Origin: Nocardioides szechwanensis
GTDB lineage: Bacteria > Actinomycetota > Actinomycetes > Propionibacteriales > Nocardioidaceae
Reading direction: 5' to 3'
Assembly (NCBI RefSeq): GCF_900103935.1
Contig: NZ_FNIC01000004.1
Location: 186,001 to 250,000, forward strand
DNA: 64,000 nucleotides
Position 1 is the stretch's first letter; every line of letters begins with the position of its first letter. Under the pieces are notes generated by a model. That model was not told where the DNA came from, did not search any database, and saw nothing but the letters and a program-made list of their open reading frames with translations. A program made the position numbers and the translations under genes. Shown in pieces: positions 36,671-45,555 of the stretch.

Positions 36671-36697
36671 ATTCGGTGCATCCCGGCGTCCGGATTG
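36671..36697 (-). promoter_or_regulatory. SigK-like promoter CAATCC-N15-CCGAAT
   Basis: Read on the minus strand, CAATCC (36697-36692) and CCGAAT (36676-36671) are 15 nt apart. The published mycobacterial SigK consensus, from memory, is close to CCATCC-N16/17-CCGAAT. The -10 half matches fully and the -35 half at five of six positions. The predicted start gives a leader of roughly 30 nt before the fasciclin ATG. Confidence 0.6.
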
Positions 36698-36722
36698 GGC
36701 GCTGGGAAGATTTGTGAGTGGG

Positions 36723-38255
36723 CTAGCCCACGTTGACGAGGAACTCCTGGATGCCGCTGGCGCCCTCGGGGAACGGGTTGGCCATGACGGCGCTCTGAAC
36801 CTCGCCCTCGCCGCTGGTGACGCGCGCGGCGATGGTGTGCTGACCGGGCTTGGCGTCCCACTTGAAGAACCACTGGCGCCAGTAGTCGTTGCCGCCGTCG
36901 GGGCCGAGCTCTGCGGGCTGCCAGGGGCCGCCGTCGAAGCGGACCTCGATCTTCTCGACGCCGCCCTTCTGCTGCGCCCAGGCGACGCCGCCGACGACGG
37001 TCTCGCCGGGCTTGAGGGAGTCGAGCGCGTTGGGGGTGTCGATGCGCGCCGAGATCTTGATCGGGGCGTCGGTCGCCCAATCCCGTTCGGTCCAGTACGC
37101 CTGCTTCTCGGCGTACGTCGTCAAGGTGAGCCGGGTGACCCACTTGGTGGCGCTGATGAAGCCGTAGAGGCCGGGCACCACCATCCGCGCGGGGAACCCG
37201 TGCTCACGGGGCAGGGCCTCGCCGTTCATGCCCACGGCGATGATCGCGTCGCGGCCGTCGGTCGCGAGCTCGAGCGGGGTGCTGATCGTCATGCCCTCGA
37301 AGTCGGTGCTGAGGATCTGGTCGGCCTTGGAGCCGACGCCGGCCATCTCGAGCAGGTCGGTGAGCCGGACGCCGAGCCAGCGGGCGGAGCCGACGTAGGG
37401 GCCGCCGACACTGTTGGAGACGCAGGTGACGGTGATGTCGCGCTCGATCAGCGGCATCGCGAGCAGGTCGTCGAAGGTCAGGGTCAGCTCGTTCTCGACG
37501 TCGCCGTCGATCGTGAGCGTCCAGTCGTCGGCGCTGATGATCGGGGTGTCGAGGCGGGTGTCCACGCGGTAGAAGTCGTCGTTCGAGGTGCGGAACGAGC
37601 TGAGGCCCGGGACCTGGTTCTCGATGCCCTTGGGCAGGGTCGGGGCCTTCTCGGCCGCGGCCGGCAGGGTGATGTCCTCGGGCCGGGTGCGGAGCTTGCC
37701 GATGACGCGGCCGGCGGTGCCCATGACGGCGGCGGCCGCGGCGACGACGCCCATGGCGATCAGCACGCCGCGACGGGTGGGTCCGGTCTTCTCGTCCGCG
37801 GCGGCGCGGTCGCGACGCAGCAGGGTCCCGGTCTTGGCCACCCGGTCGAGCCACCACAGGGCGGCGACAGCGACCACAGCGGTCAACAGGCTGGGCAGCA
37901 GGTCGGTGACCTTGGCGGCGGGGCGCGACAGGGCGGCCGCCCCGGCGATGCCGACGAGGGCCACGAGGATCGCGGCGCCCAGGGCGAACCGGCGCCGGGT
38001 CAGGACCCCAGCGATCGCGGCGAGCACGAGCACGCCAAGCATGACCGAGCCGATCAGGATCGGCTTGTCGGCGCTGCCGAACTGGCGGATCGCCCACTCC
38101 TTCATCGGGGTGGGCGTCAGGTCGATCACCTCCGAGCCAACGGCGAGCACGGGGGAGGAGGCGGGCTTCAGCAGGGAGGCGACCAGATGACCGGCGGCCA
38201 TCCCGACGATGGTGGCCAACAGGCCGAAGACGGCGTACTGAAGTCTGAGTCGCAT
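36723..38255 (-). CDS. Molybdopterin-dependent sulfite-oxidase-family membrane protein
   Basis: A 510-residue protein. The first 190 residues hold about five membrane segments (for example YAVFGLLATIVGMAAGHLVA and GVLIAMGVVAAAAAVMG). The rest is an oxidoreductase molybdopterin domain with Cys278 in VTCVSNSVGG as the molybdenum ligand, followed by a dimerisation domain with WAQQKGGVEKIEVRFDGGPW. The catalytic domain is outside the membrane. It reduces or oxidises sulfur or nitrogen compounds, but the substrate is not known. It ends 89 nt before the fasciclin gene; whether it belongs to the SigK regulon is open. Confidence 0.88.
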   Translation of the reverse strand: MRLRLQYAVFGLLATIVGMAAGHLVASLLKPASSPVLAVGSEVIDLTPTPMKEWAIRQFGSADKPILIGSVMLGVLVLAAIAGVLTRRRFALGAAILVALVGIAGAAALSRPAAKVTDLLPSLLTAVVAVAALWWLDRVAKTGTLLRRDRAAADEKTGPTRRGVLIAMGVVAAAAAVMGTAGRVIGKLRTRPEDITLPAAAEKAPTLPKGIENQVPGLSSFRTSNDDFYRVDTRLDTPIISADDWTLTIDGDVENELTLTFDDLLAMPLIERDITVTCVSNSVGGPYVGSARWLGVRLTDLLEMAGVGSKADQILSTDFEGMTISTPLELATDGRDAIIAVGMNGEALPREHGFPARMVVPGLYGFISATKWVTRLTLTTYAEKQAYWTERDWATDAPIKISARIDTPNALDSLKPGETVVGGVAWAQQKGGVEKIEVRFDGGPWQPAELGPDGGNDYWRQWFFKWDAKPGQHTIAARVTSGEGEVQSAVMANPFPEGASGIQEFLVNVG

Positions 38256-38296
38256 GGTGAGAGTTCGTCACCGAGGGCCAGGCGGATTGCGTGCGG

Positions 38297-38302
38297 CAGG
38301 AT
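38297..38302 (+). promoter_or_regulatory. -10-like CAGGAT
   Basis: It lies seven bases before ATG 38310 and supports a leaderless start for the enoyl-CoA hydratase gene. An in-frame ATG at 38301 overlaps it and is less likely. Confidence 0.4.
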
Positions 38303-38309
38303 GGGCTGC

Positions 38310-39077
38310 ATGTCGAACGTCACTCCCGAGAGCGCCGAGCTGGTCCACTACGAGGTCGTCGACGGGATCGCCACGGTGACCCTGGACTCGCCCCACAACC
38401 GCAACGCGCTGTCGCAGCAGCTGGTCCGTGAGCTGTTCTCGGCCCTCCAGCAGGCCGACTCCGACGAGGACGTGCGGGTGGTCGTGATCGCGGCCACGGG
38501 CCGGGTCTTCTGCTCCGGTGCCGACCTGTCCGAGGCGGCGGCCGGCAGCATGGAGGAGGGCGCCCGGGTGCTGGTGGAGATGCAGCGCCTGATCGTCTCC
38601 CACGCCAAGCCGGTCGTCACCAAGGTGCAGGGCGCCGTGCGCGCCGGCGGCATCGGGATCGTCGCCGCCTCCGACATCGCGATCGTCACCGAGGAGGCGA
38701 CGTTCGCGCTGACCGAGGTCAAGCTCGGCCTCGCGCCCGCGGTCATCTCGCTCACCGTGCTCCCCCGGCTGACGTCCCGCGCCGCCGCGCTGACCTGCCT
38801 GACCGGGGAGACGTTCACCGGCGTCGAGGCCGCCGCGATGGGCCTGGTCACCCAGGCCGTGCCGGCCACCGAGCTCGACGACGCCGTCGCCCGGGTCGTG
38901 GCGTCCCTCGCCACCGGCGCCCCGCAGGGTCTGCGCGAGACCAAGAGGCTGCTCTCCCGCGACCTGCTCGCCCGGATCGCCGACCAGGGCGAGGAGGTGG
39001 CGCGCCTCAGCGCCAGCCTGTTCGGCTCCGACGAGGCGCGCGAGGCGATGACGGCGTTCCTCTCCCGCAAGCGCTAG
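38310..39077 (+). CDS. Enoyl-CoA hydratase/isomerase family protein
   Basis: A 255-residue crotonase-fold protein. The oxyanion-hole segments are SGADLSEAAAG and VQGAVRAGGIGIVAASD, and TLDSPHNRNALSQQ opens the domain. The catalytic region reads FALTEVKLGLAPAVISL, where the first catalytic acid of classical hydratases is present as Glu of TEVKLG and the second is not obvious, so the reaction may differ. The gene stands alone, divergent from the molybdopterin enzyme. A terminator-like hairpin follows. Confidence 0.88.
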   Translation: MSNVTPESAELVHYEVVDGIATVTLDSPHNRNALSQQLVRELFSALQQADSDEDVRVVVIAATGRVFCSGADLSEAAAGSMEEGARVLVEMQRLIVSHAKPVVTKVQGAVRAGGIGIVAASDIAIVTEEATFALTEVKLGLAPAVISLTVLPRLTSRAAALTCLTGETFTGVEAAAMGLVTQAVPATELDDAVARVVASLATGAPQGLRETKRLLSRDLLARIADQGEEVARLSASLFGSDEAREAMTAFLSRKR

Positions 39078-39100
39078 ACCGGCCCCGGGGCAAGGCAAAA

Positions 39101-39118
39101 TCCCGGCTGCGGCCGGGA
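39101..39118 (+). terminator. Hairpin after the enoyl-CoA hydratase gene
   Basis: TCCCGGC-TGCG-GCCGGGA, a 7-bp stem 23 nt after the stop codon, preceded by AAAA. There is no T-tract downstream. Confidence 0.5.
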
Positions 39119-39144
39119 CACCGGGCGGCGCCCCGGTGTAGCGT
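39115..39144 (+). promoter_or_regulatory. Promoter for the choice-of-anchor A gene
   Basis: TAGCGT (39139-39144) is a good actinobacterial -10; GGGACA (39115-39120) lies 18 nt upstream as a weak -35. A 60-nt leader with GGGGGATC and CTGGGGGG follows before ATG 39210. Confidence 0.45.
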
Positions 39145-39209
39145 TAAGAGGTCTGATCAGGGGGATCGGACCGCTCGGAGACGAGCACACGGCTGGGGGG
39201 CCGACGACC

Positions 39210-42008
39210 ATGCCGTCAATTCGCACGCACATCCATCTTCTCCTCGGGCTGCTGCTGGCAGCCACCATTGCGGCGGCCACCGGCGCCCTGGCCACCGCGG
39301 CTGAGGCGACGACGCCCGCCCCGACCTGTGTCTCGACGTTCGAGCCCCTGGGTGCGGCGACCGGCTGGACCGAGTTCATCGAGGGCTCCGGGTCCCGTGG
39401 CTCGGAGTCCGAGGGGTCCATCGCCTGGGGCGGCAACCTCTCCGCCAACGGGATGACCGTCGGCACCCGCCTCTCGTCCGCGGCGCACGACCCGACCCTG
39501 GTGGTCGCCGGCACGCACGGCGGCTTCAACCTGCAGAAGGGCAGCGCGTACGTCGTCCCCGCGACCGGCGTGAACTTCAACGGCGGCGGGCACTACCTCG
39601 CCGCCAACCCGATCGACTTCGCGACGGCGTTCGCCGCCCTCCGGAGCCGCTCGGCCCAGCTGGCCACGGCCACCGCCAACGGCTCCGCCGCGCTCGGCGT
39701 CGTGGGCGGCCAGAGCTACCTCGTCCTCACCGGCACCGACCCCGACCTCAACGTCTTCTCGCTCACCCCGGCCCAGCTGACGTCCGGGGCCGGCATCGCC
39801 TACAACGTGCCCCAGGGCTCAGGCGTCCTGGTCAACGTGTCCGGTGCCGCGGTCACGCTCCAGGGACAGATGTGGATCAAGCACAACGGGAGCTACGACC
39901 AGGTCAACGACAACGTGATGGCGAGCTGGCCCGAGATCCTGTGGAACTTCCCGCAGGCCACCACGGTCACCATGAGCTTCGGCAGCGCCTGGGGCGGCAG
40001 CATCCTTGCGCCCGACGCGGCGCTCAACGTGAGCAGCGTCGGCCACACCATCGGCCAGGTCATCGCCAAGACGTTCTCGTCCAACTACGAGACTCACCAG
40101 CTGCTGTACCCGTCCTCGCCCTGCCTGCCCCCGGTCCCGAACGCCGAGAACCCGTCGATCTCGCTCGACAAGACCGCCTCCGCGATCACCGACCTCGACG
40201 GCAACGGGCCCGACGCCGGCGACACGATCACCTACACGTTCGAGGTCACCAACACCGGGGACGTCGCGCTTGACCCGGTGACGGTCACCGACCCGATGTT
40301 CCCGGGCCTGACCTGTCCCGCCGGGGCGCTCGCCCCCGGTGACTCGGTCAGCTGCACGCCGCAGACCCACATCCTGACCGGTGCCGACGTGACCGCCGGG
40401 ACGGTCGACAACACCGCGGTCGCCGAGGGCACGTCGCCCGGTGGCACCACGGTCGACGACGACGACTCCACGTCCACCCCGGTCGTGCCGACCACCGGGC
40501 CCGCCAACGTCAAGGTCACCAAGGTGGTCGACGACACCACGCCGACCGTCGGGCAGGTCGTCACCTACACGCTCCAGGCCACCAACCCCGGTGCCAGCGC
40601 CGCCGACGCCGTCGTGCTGACCGACGTACTGCCCTCGGGCGTGACGTTCGTGTCGGCCGACGCGCCGTGCACCTACGCCGGTACGACGGTCACCTGCGCG
40701 TTCGGGACCCTCGCGCCGGGCGCCACCCGCACCGTCACGATCAAGGCCACGGTGACCGCCCCGCCGGCCGTGCCCGCGCACGAGCACCAGATCGACATCC
40801 AGAAGACCGAGGCGCACGTCGACCTCGACCCCGCGCAGTCGCGCACCGTCTCGGTGTCCTGCCCCACGGGCTACCTGGTCACCGACGGGTCCGGACGGAT
40901 CGACCACGTCGACCAGGGCGCCGGCACTCTCGACCAGATCCACATGACCGCCTCGCACGCGGTCGGGACCGGCGGCTGGGAGGTGACCATGGTCAACCAC
41001 GCCGCGGGTCGCGCCCAGGGCAAGGTCTTCGCCGTCTGTGCCCGCCAGCAGACCGAGACCGTCGACGGGCACAGCCACTACCTGGTCGTCAGCGCCCCGG
41101 TCACCGAGACCCGTGTCCTGCCCGCCGGCCGCACCGACGTGACGCTGTCGTGCGGCCCCGGCCGGACCCCGGTCACCCCCGGCTACGTGCTCGACGGCGT
41201 GGCGCCGGTCGTGACGTCGTACCCTTCGGGCGCCACCGACTGGACCTTCTCCGTGATCCGCGACGACGCGACCACGGGCACCTTCGAGATCCGCTGCCTC
41301 GACCGCTCGGTCACCGACGTTGACGGCCACGTGCACGACCTGAGCCTGGTGCCGGTCGCGCAGACCGTCACCGTGGCACCCGGCCAGACCGCGGAGGTCA
41401 CCCTCACGTGCGCCGACGGCAGCAAGGGCATCGTGGCCGGCCACGACCTGGACGCCCCGCTCTACGACCTGGGCAACGACCCGCGGCCGATCATCCGGGT
41501 GTTCAAGCTCTACAACCCGACGGCCGCGCCACTCAACGCCCGCCTGTGGCTGCTGTGCCTGGGCCTCCGGACGGCGTCCGCGAGCGGCGGCGAGCCGGTG
41601 GTCAACACCGCCTCGGTCACCACCACGTCGACCGAGACCACCACCGCCGACAACTCCGCCAGCGCGTCGTTCCACGTGACCTCGGGCGGCTCCGGCCTGC
41701 GGGTGGCCAACCGTGCGGTCCAGGTCAGCGGCGCCACCCCGAGCACCTCGGTGGCCTGCGCGACCGGTGGCGCCTACTGCACCGGCACCCTGCGCCTGGT
41801 CACCACCCGGCGCATCGTCGTCAACGGCCACGTCGTCCGCCGGGGCACCCTGCTCGCGCGTACGACGTACCGCGTGGCCGACGGCGCGGCCCTCACGCTG
41901 CGGCTGCGTCCGACCGCCGTCGGCGCGAAGGCGCTGCGTTCCCCGCGCCTGACCCGCGCGAAGCTGCTCGCCGGTGGCACCGCGACCTACGTGCGCGTGC
42001 GCCGCTGA
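39210..42008 (+). CDS. Secreted choice-of-anchor A / DUF11 protein with three inserted HxH repeats
   Basis: A 932-residue exported protein. Residues 1-31 form a signal peptide. Residues about 40-310 are a choice-of-anchor A domain (FIEGSGSRGSESEGSIAWGG; SFGSAWGGSILAPDA). Two DUF11-type beta domains follow (from about 316 and 430). The second is interrupted at about residue 522 by a 270-residue segment of three repeats, each opening with an HxH motif (His524/526, 621/623, 707/709) and carrying paired Cys (VSVSCPTGY; GKVFAVC). The DUF11 ending NTASVTTTSTETTTADNSAS resumes near residue 796. No LPXTG or membrane anchor is visible. Confidence 0.85.
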   Translation: MPSIRTHIHLLLGLLLAATIAAATGALATAAEATTPAPTCVSTFEPLGAATGWTEFIEGSGSRGSESEGSIAWGGNLSANGMTVGTRLSSAAHDPTLVVAGTHGGFNLQKGSAYVVPATGVNFNGGGHYLAANPIDFATAFAALRSRSAQLATATANGSAALGVVGGQSYLVLTGTDPDLNVFSLTPAQLTSGAGIAYNVPQGSGVLVNVSGAAVTLQGQMWIKHNGSYDQVNDNVMASWPEILWNFPQATTVTMSFGSAWGGSILAPDAALNVSSVGHTIGQVIAKTFSSNYETHQLLYPSSPCLPPVPNAENPSISLDKTASAITDLDGNGPDAGDTITYTFEVTNTGDVALDPVTVTDPMFPGLTCPAGALAPGDSVSCTPQTHILTGADVTAGTVDNTAVAEGTSPGGTTVDDDDSTSTPVVPTTGPANVKVTKVVDDTTPTVGQVVTYTLQATNPGASAADAVVLTDVLPSGVTFVSADAPCTYAGTTVTCAFGTLAPGATRTVTIKATVTAPPAVPAHEHQIDIQKTEAHVDLDPAQSRTVSVSCPTGYLVTDGSGRIDHVDQGAGTLDQIHMTASHAVGTGGWEVTMVNHAAGRAQGKVFAVCARQQTETVDGHSHYLVVSAPVTETRVLPAGRTDVTLSCGPGRTPVTPGYVLDGVAPVVTSYPSGATDWTFSVIRDDATTGTFEIRCLDRSVTDVDGHVHDLSLVPVAQTVTVAPGQTAEVTLTCADGSKGIVAGHDLDAPLYDLGNDPRPIIRVFKLYNPTAAPLNARLWLLCLGLRTASASGGEPVVNTASVTTTSTETTTADNSASASFHVTSGGSGLRVANRAVQVSGATPSTSVACATGGAYCTGTLRLVTTRRIVVNGHVVRRGTLLARTTYRVADGAALTLRLRPTAVGAKALRSPRLTRAKLLAGGTATYVRVRR

Positions 42009-42009
42009 C

Positions 42010-42041
42010 CCTGCGGTTTGGTCCCAAACCGCAGGTTTTCT
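42010..42041 (+). terminator. Rho-independent terminator
   Basis: CCTGCGGTTT-GGTCCC-AAACCGCAGG is followed by TTTTCT, one base after the stop of the choice-of-anchor gene. It is the clearest textbook terminator in the window. Confidence 0.9.
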
Positions 42042-42511
42042 GGGCCTGGAGCTGTCGTTTGTGACCAAGCGGCGTCCTCCAGAAAGCTCAAGGAGTGACT
42101 GGTGGGGCACGTGGGACGAACCGCGCAAATCTCTGTTACCGATTGCTGGCGCAGCCGTGCACGCATCGTTTCTGTGTCGTGGCAACGGATTCCGTAGCGT
42201 TCCGGTGTGTTGGTGGAACCGGGGGGATCCTCAACACGCCGGGACCGGAACGCCGCACATCTGGGGGGATTGCGGACTTCGACCACCCGGGCAAGACGGA
42301 GGCCCCGCTCGAGGCGCGTTGGGAGAAAGCGCCCGGAGCGGGGTCTTCGCACTCCAGCCCCAACGTCAGCCCCGACGTCGACCCCGCCCGAGGCGTGAGG
42401 TCGGAGCACCATGCAACGCCACGCCATGGCGGCGTATAGGCTTGAGAACTTGCCCGCCGGCATCTCCAGGTGCGACGGGCACCGATCGTCGGTGCTGAGG
42501 GGTCACAGAAG
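42042..42511 (+). other. Intergenic region and HelD leader
   Basis: No protein-like reading frame is visible. The stretch is less GC-rich than its surroundings. It contains TAGCGT at 42195, then GGGGGATC and CACATCTGGGGGG, which resembles the leader of the choice-of-anchor gene although no gene follows directly. Near the end, TAGGCT at 42437-42442 could be the -10 for the HelD-like gene. GAGGGG at 42497-42502 is the ribosome site for TTG 42512. Confidence 0.5.
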
Positions 42512-44725
42512 TTGACTGAGGAGCTGGTCGAGCGCGAGGTCGCTCGCGAACAAGGCTTCGTGGACCGCGTCTACGTCCAGCTGCAGGACTCCGCCGAGGC
42601 GGCGCGGCAGCTGGCCCGCGAGGGACACGACCGCGGACGGCTCGGCCACGAGGGCGGGCTGGTCGAGCGCGACGCGATGGTCTTCCAGGCCGCCAAGCGG
42701 ATCGCGCAGCTCGACGCCGCCCACGAGGGGCTGGTCTTCGGGCGCCTCGACCTCCAGCACGACCTCGACTCCCACCCGCGCTACATCGGCCGGATCGGCC
42801 TGCGCGACGCCAACCGTGACTCGCTGCTGATCGACTGGCGGGCGCCCGCGGCCGCGGTATTCTACCAGGCCACCGCCGCCGAGCCCCACCAGGTCGTACG
42901 CCGCCGGGTGCTGCGCTGCACCGGCCCCCGCGTCATCGGCGTCGAGGACGAGCTGCTCGACTCCGCGGCGCACGCCGACCTCGAGGCGCAGGGCGTCGAG
43001 CTGCCGATCGTCGGCGAGGGCGCCCTGATGGCCCAGCTGTCGCGGGCCCGCGACCGGTCCATGCACTCCATCGTGGCCACCATCCAGGCCGAGCAGGACA
43101 AGGCGATCCGCGCGCCCAGCAAGGGCGTCACCGCGATCTCCGGCGGGCCCGGCACCGGCAAGACCGTCGTCGCGCTGCACCGCGCCGCCTACCTGCTCTA
43201 CACCGACCGCCGCCGCTACGAGTCCGGCGGCGTGCTGATCATCGGCCCCAGTGGCGTGTTCATGCGCTACATCGAGCGAGTCCTGCCCAGTCTCGGCGAG
43301 ACCGCCGTCGCGCTGCGCTCGCTGGGCGAGGTCGTCGACGGCGTCCGCGCGACGCGCCACGACGAGCCGGCGGTCGCCGACGTCAAGGGCTCGGAGCGGA
43401 TGGCCGAGCTGATCCGTCGTACGGCGCGCCAGCAGGCGCCCGGCAGCCCCACCGAGTTCCGGGTCTTCTGGCGCGACGACACGATCCGGCTCGACCGTGG
43501 CCTGCTCGGGCGCGTACGCCGCCAGCTGATGTCGCAGGGCCAGAACTTTCAGGGTCGCCGCAACCGGCAGCTCCCGCGAGTGGCACCGACCCTGCTGGAC
43601 ACCATGTGGCGCCAGGTGCGCGGTGAGCGCGGCCGCGAGCGCGGACGCGAGGCGTTCGACGACGAGATGCTGTCCAACCAGGCGTTCGTCGACTTCGCGG
43701 TGGCGTGGTGGCCGCCGCTCGACGCGCGCGAGGTGCTGTCCTGGCTACGTGACCCCGAGACGCTCGCCCGGGTCGGCGAGGGCCTCCTCAACGCCGAGGA
43801 GCAGCGGCTGCTGACCAAGTCGTGGAGCGGCGACGGGTCGCTCTCGGTCGAGGACATCCCGCTGCTCGACGAGCTGCGCTACGCGCTCGGCGACGTCCCG
43901 GCGAAGGTCGAGGACGAGCGCGACGACCCGATGGCCCTGATCGAGGGTGCCGTCGACCTCCAGGAGCTGACCACCGCCTCCGACCGTGAGTACGCGCCGT
44001 CGGGCCGGGCCTGGGCGCCGCCCACCTACCGGATCGAGGACGACGCGTTCGCCCACATCCTCATCGACGAGGCGCAGGACCTGACGCCGATGCAGTGGCG
44101 GATGGTCGGCCGCCGTGGCCGGGCCGCCTCCTGGACCATCGTCGGCGACCCGGCGCAGTCGTCGTGGCCGGTGCCGGCGGAGTCCGCCGCCGCCCGGGCC
44201 GCCGCGCTCGAGGGCAAGGCGCTGCACGAGTTCCATCTCTCGACCAACTACCGCAACTCCTCCGAGATCTACGAGTACGCCGCGGCCTACGCCGAGCGGG
44301 TCGGCCTCGACGCCGACCTGCCCACCGCCGTGCGCTCCACCGGCGTCGAGCCCCAGGTGATCACCGGGGTGGCCGACCTGGAGGCCGCGACCCGCGACGC
44401 CGTGGTCGACCTGGCCGGCCGGGTCGCCGGCACCGTCGGGGTCGTCGTACCCGTGGCTCGGCGCTCCGAGGTCAACGCCTGGCTGGCGTCGTGGCCCGAG
44501 CTGGCTGCCGACGCCCCCAGCGCCCGCGACGCGATCGACTCCTCGGTCGCGCCGTCGGGCAGCGACCGGGTGGTCGTGCTGACCGGCCTCGACACCAAGG
44601 GTCTGGAGTTCGACGGCATCGTCGTGGTCCGGCCCGGCGAGATCGAGCAGGAGTCGGCCACGGGGCGCGCGACCCTCTACGTCGTGCTCACCCGCGCCAC
44701 CCAGCTGCTGACCACCATCTCCTGA
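42512..44725 (+). CDS. HelD-like UvrD-family ATPase
   Basis: A 737-residue superfamily 1 ATPase. Walker A is ISGGPGTGKTVV with Lys217; motif II is ILIDEAQDLTPMQW; motif III is TIVGDPAQSSWP; the C-terminal motif is LTGLDTKGLEFDGIVVV. The N-terminal coiled coil starts AREQGFVDRVYVQL, typical of HelD/HelR. HelD proteins in Gram-positives pull RNA polymerase off DNA and recycle it; some give rifamycin tolerance. TTG at 42512 places the coiled coil at the usual distance from the N-terminus. GTG at 42470 is the alternative start. Confidence 0.88.
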   Translation: MTEELVEREVAREQGFVDRVYVQLQDSAEAARQLAREGHDRGRLGHEGGLVERDAMVFQAAKRIAQLDAAHEGLVFGRLDLQHDLDSHPRYIGRIGLRDANRDSLLIDWRAPAAAVFYQATAAEPHQVVRRRVLRCTGPRVIGVEDELLDSAAHADLEAQGVELPIVGEGALMAQLSRARDRSMHSIVATIQAEQDKAIRAPSKGVTAISGGPGTGKTVVALHRAAYLLYTDRRRYESGGVLIIGPSGVFMRYIERVLPSLGETAVALRSLGEVVDGVRATRHDEPAVADVKGSERMAELIRRTARQQAPGSPTEFRVFWRDDTIRLDRGLLGRVRRQLMSQGQNFQGRRNRQLPRVAPTLLDTMWRQVRGERGRERGREAFDDEMLSNQAFVDFAVAWWPPLDAREVLSWLRDPETLARVGEGLLNAEEQRLLTKSWSGDGSLSVEDIPLLDELRYALGDVPAKVEDERDDPMALIEGAVDLQELTTASDREYAPSGRAWAPPTYRIEDDAFAHILIDEAQDLTPMQWRMVGRRGRAASWTIVGDPAQSSWPVPAESAAARAAALEGKALHEFHLSTNYRNSSEIYEYAAAYAERVGLDADLPTAVRSTGVEPQVITGVADLEAATRDAVVDLAGRVAGTVGVVVPVARRSEVNAWLASWPELAADAPSARDAIDSSVAPSGSDRVVVLTGLDTKGLEFDGIVVVRPGEIEQESATGRATLYVVLTRATQLLTTIS

Positions 44726-44738
44726 CGGTCGCTGCGGG

Positions 44739-45491
44739 TCAGGTGCGTCGCAACACCACGATGTCCTGGAACAACGGCCCCGGGCCGCCGGCCCAGCGGC
44801 CACGCTCGACGTCGACGAGCTCCAGGCCGGCGTCGGCCACCATCGCGCGAACGGCGTCCTCGTGGAACGCGATCGCCCGCAGCGGGTCGTCGGCGTCGTT
44901 GTAGATCGTGACGTCGTCCAGACGGTGGGTCATCGGGTAGGCCTCGGAGGCGACCGCGGCCTCGAGCCGGTCGTCGTCGTAGAGGAACCAGGTGGCCACC
45001 ACCGTGCCTCCGGGGCGCAGCACCCGCCGCAGCTCGCGCAGGTAGAGGGCGATGTCCTCCTTGTAGAAGTGCGTGAAGATGCTGAACAGGCTGGCCATGT
45101 GGAAGCCCTCGTCGCGGGCCGGGAAACGGACCTCCGCGGGCTCCACCGTGCCGCCGGGGTTGTAGCGGTCGTTGCGCACGTCGACGTGGCGGAAGTGGAG
45201 GCGCCCGGCGACCGGGGAGAGGTTGCGCTTGGCCCACATCACCTGGCGGCGCATGACGTCGAAGCCCACGTAGCGTCCCCGGAAGTCGGTGCCGGCGAGC
45301 AGCCCGATCGGCAGCCGCCCCACGCTGCAGCCGACGTCGATCAGCTCGTGCCCGTCCTCGAGCCCGAGCCGGTAGAGGAGCTCGGCCAGCAGCACCCCGG
45401 CCTCGACGAAGGCCTCTTCGCTCTCGCCCATCAGTCGCAGCTTGCGGGGCGGGAGCGGGATCTCGACGTCGGTGCCTCTGATGGTCGCCAC
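44739..45491 (-). CDS. SAM-dependent class I methyltransferase
   Basis: A 250-residue methyltransferase. The SAM-binding loop is LIDVGCSVGRLPIGLL, followed by the acidic end of strand 2 in YVGFDVMRRQVMW. LRRVLRPGGTVVATWFL is motif III. The substrate is unknown. GTG at 45491 is preceded by TAGCAT six bases upstream, so it is probably leaderless, and its promoter is back-to-back with that of the anthranilate synthase gene. It is convergent with the HelD-like gene. Confidence 0.85.
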   Translation of the reverse strand: MATIRGTDVEIPLPPRKLRLMGESEEAFVEAGVLLAELLYRLGLEDGHELIDVGCSVGRLPIGLLAGTDFRGRYVGFDVMRRQVMWAKRNLSPVAGRLHFRHVDVRNDRYNPGGTVEPAEVRFPARDEGFHMASLFSIFTHFYKEDIALYLRELRRVLRPGGTVVATWFLYDDDRLEAAVASEAYPMTHRLDDVTIYNDADDPLRAIAFHEDAVRAMVADAGLELVDVERGRWAGGPGPLFQDIVVLRRT

Positions 45492-45497
45492 CCGCGG

Positions 45498-45503
45498 ATG
45501 CTA
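45498..45503 (-). promoter_or_regulatory. -10 element TAGCAT
   Basis: Six bases upstream of the methyltransferase GTG at 45491 on the minus strand. It forms a divergent promoter pair with TAGGGT at 45544-45549. Confidence 0.5.
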
Positions 45504-45543
45504 GCCCCGACGGACGGGCCACCCGTGACGGGCCGGAGGCGAA

Positions 45544-45549
45544 TAGGGT
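45544..45549 (+). promoter_or_regulatory. -10 element TAGGGT
   Basis: Six bases upstream of ATG 45556, with no ribosome site in between. It indicates a leaderless message for the anthranilate synthase gene. Confidence 0.5.
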
Positions 45550-45555
45550 TCTGGC

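Noticed and set aside
38256..38309. SigK promoter in front of the molybdopterin enzyme
   Set aside because: A CCATCC is present on the minus strand, but no CCGAAT-like -10 occurs 15-18 nt downstream.
39819..42185. 788-codon minus-strand frame opposite the choice-of-anchor gene
   Set aside because: Antisense shadow of a gene with clear signal peptide, domains, ribosome leader and terminator.
41974..42498. 174-codon frame after the choice-of-anchor gene
   Set aside because: It starts inside that gene, runs through its terminator, and its translation shows no protein-like pattern.
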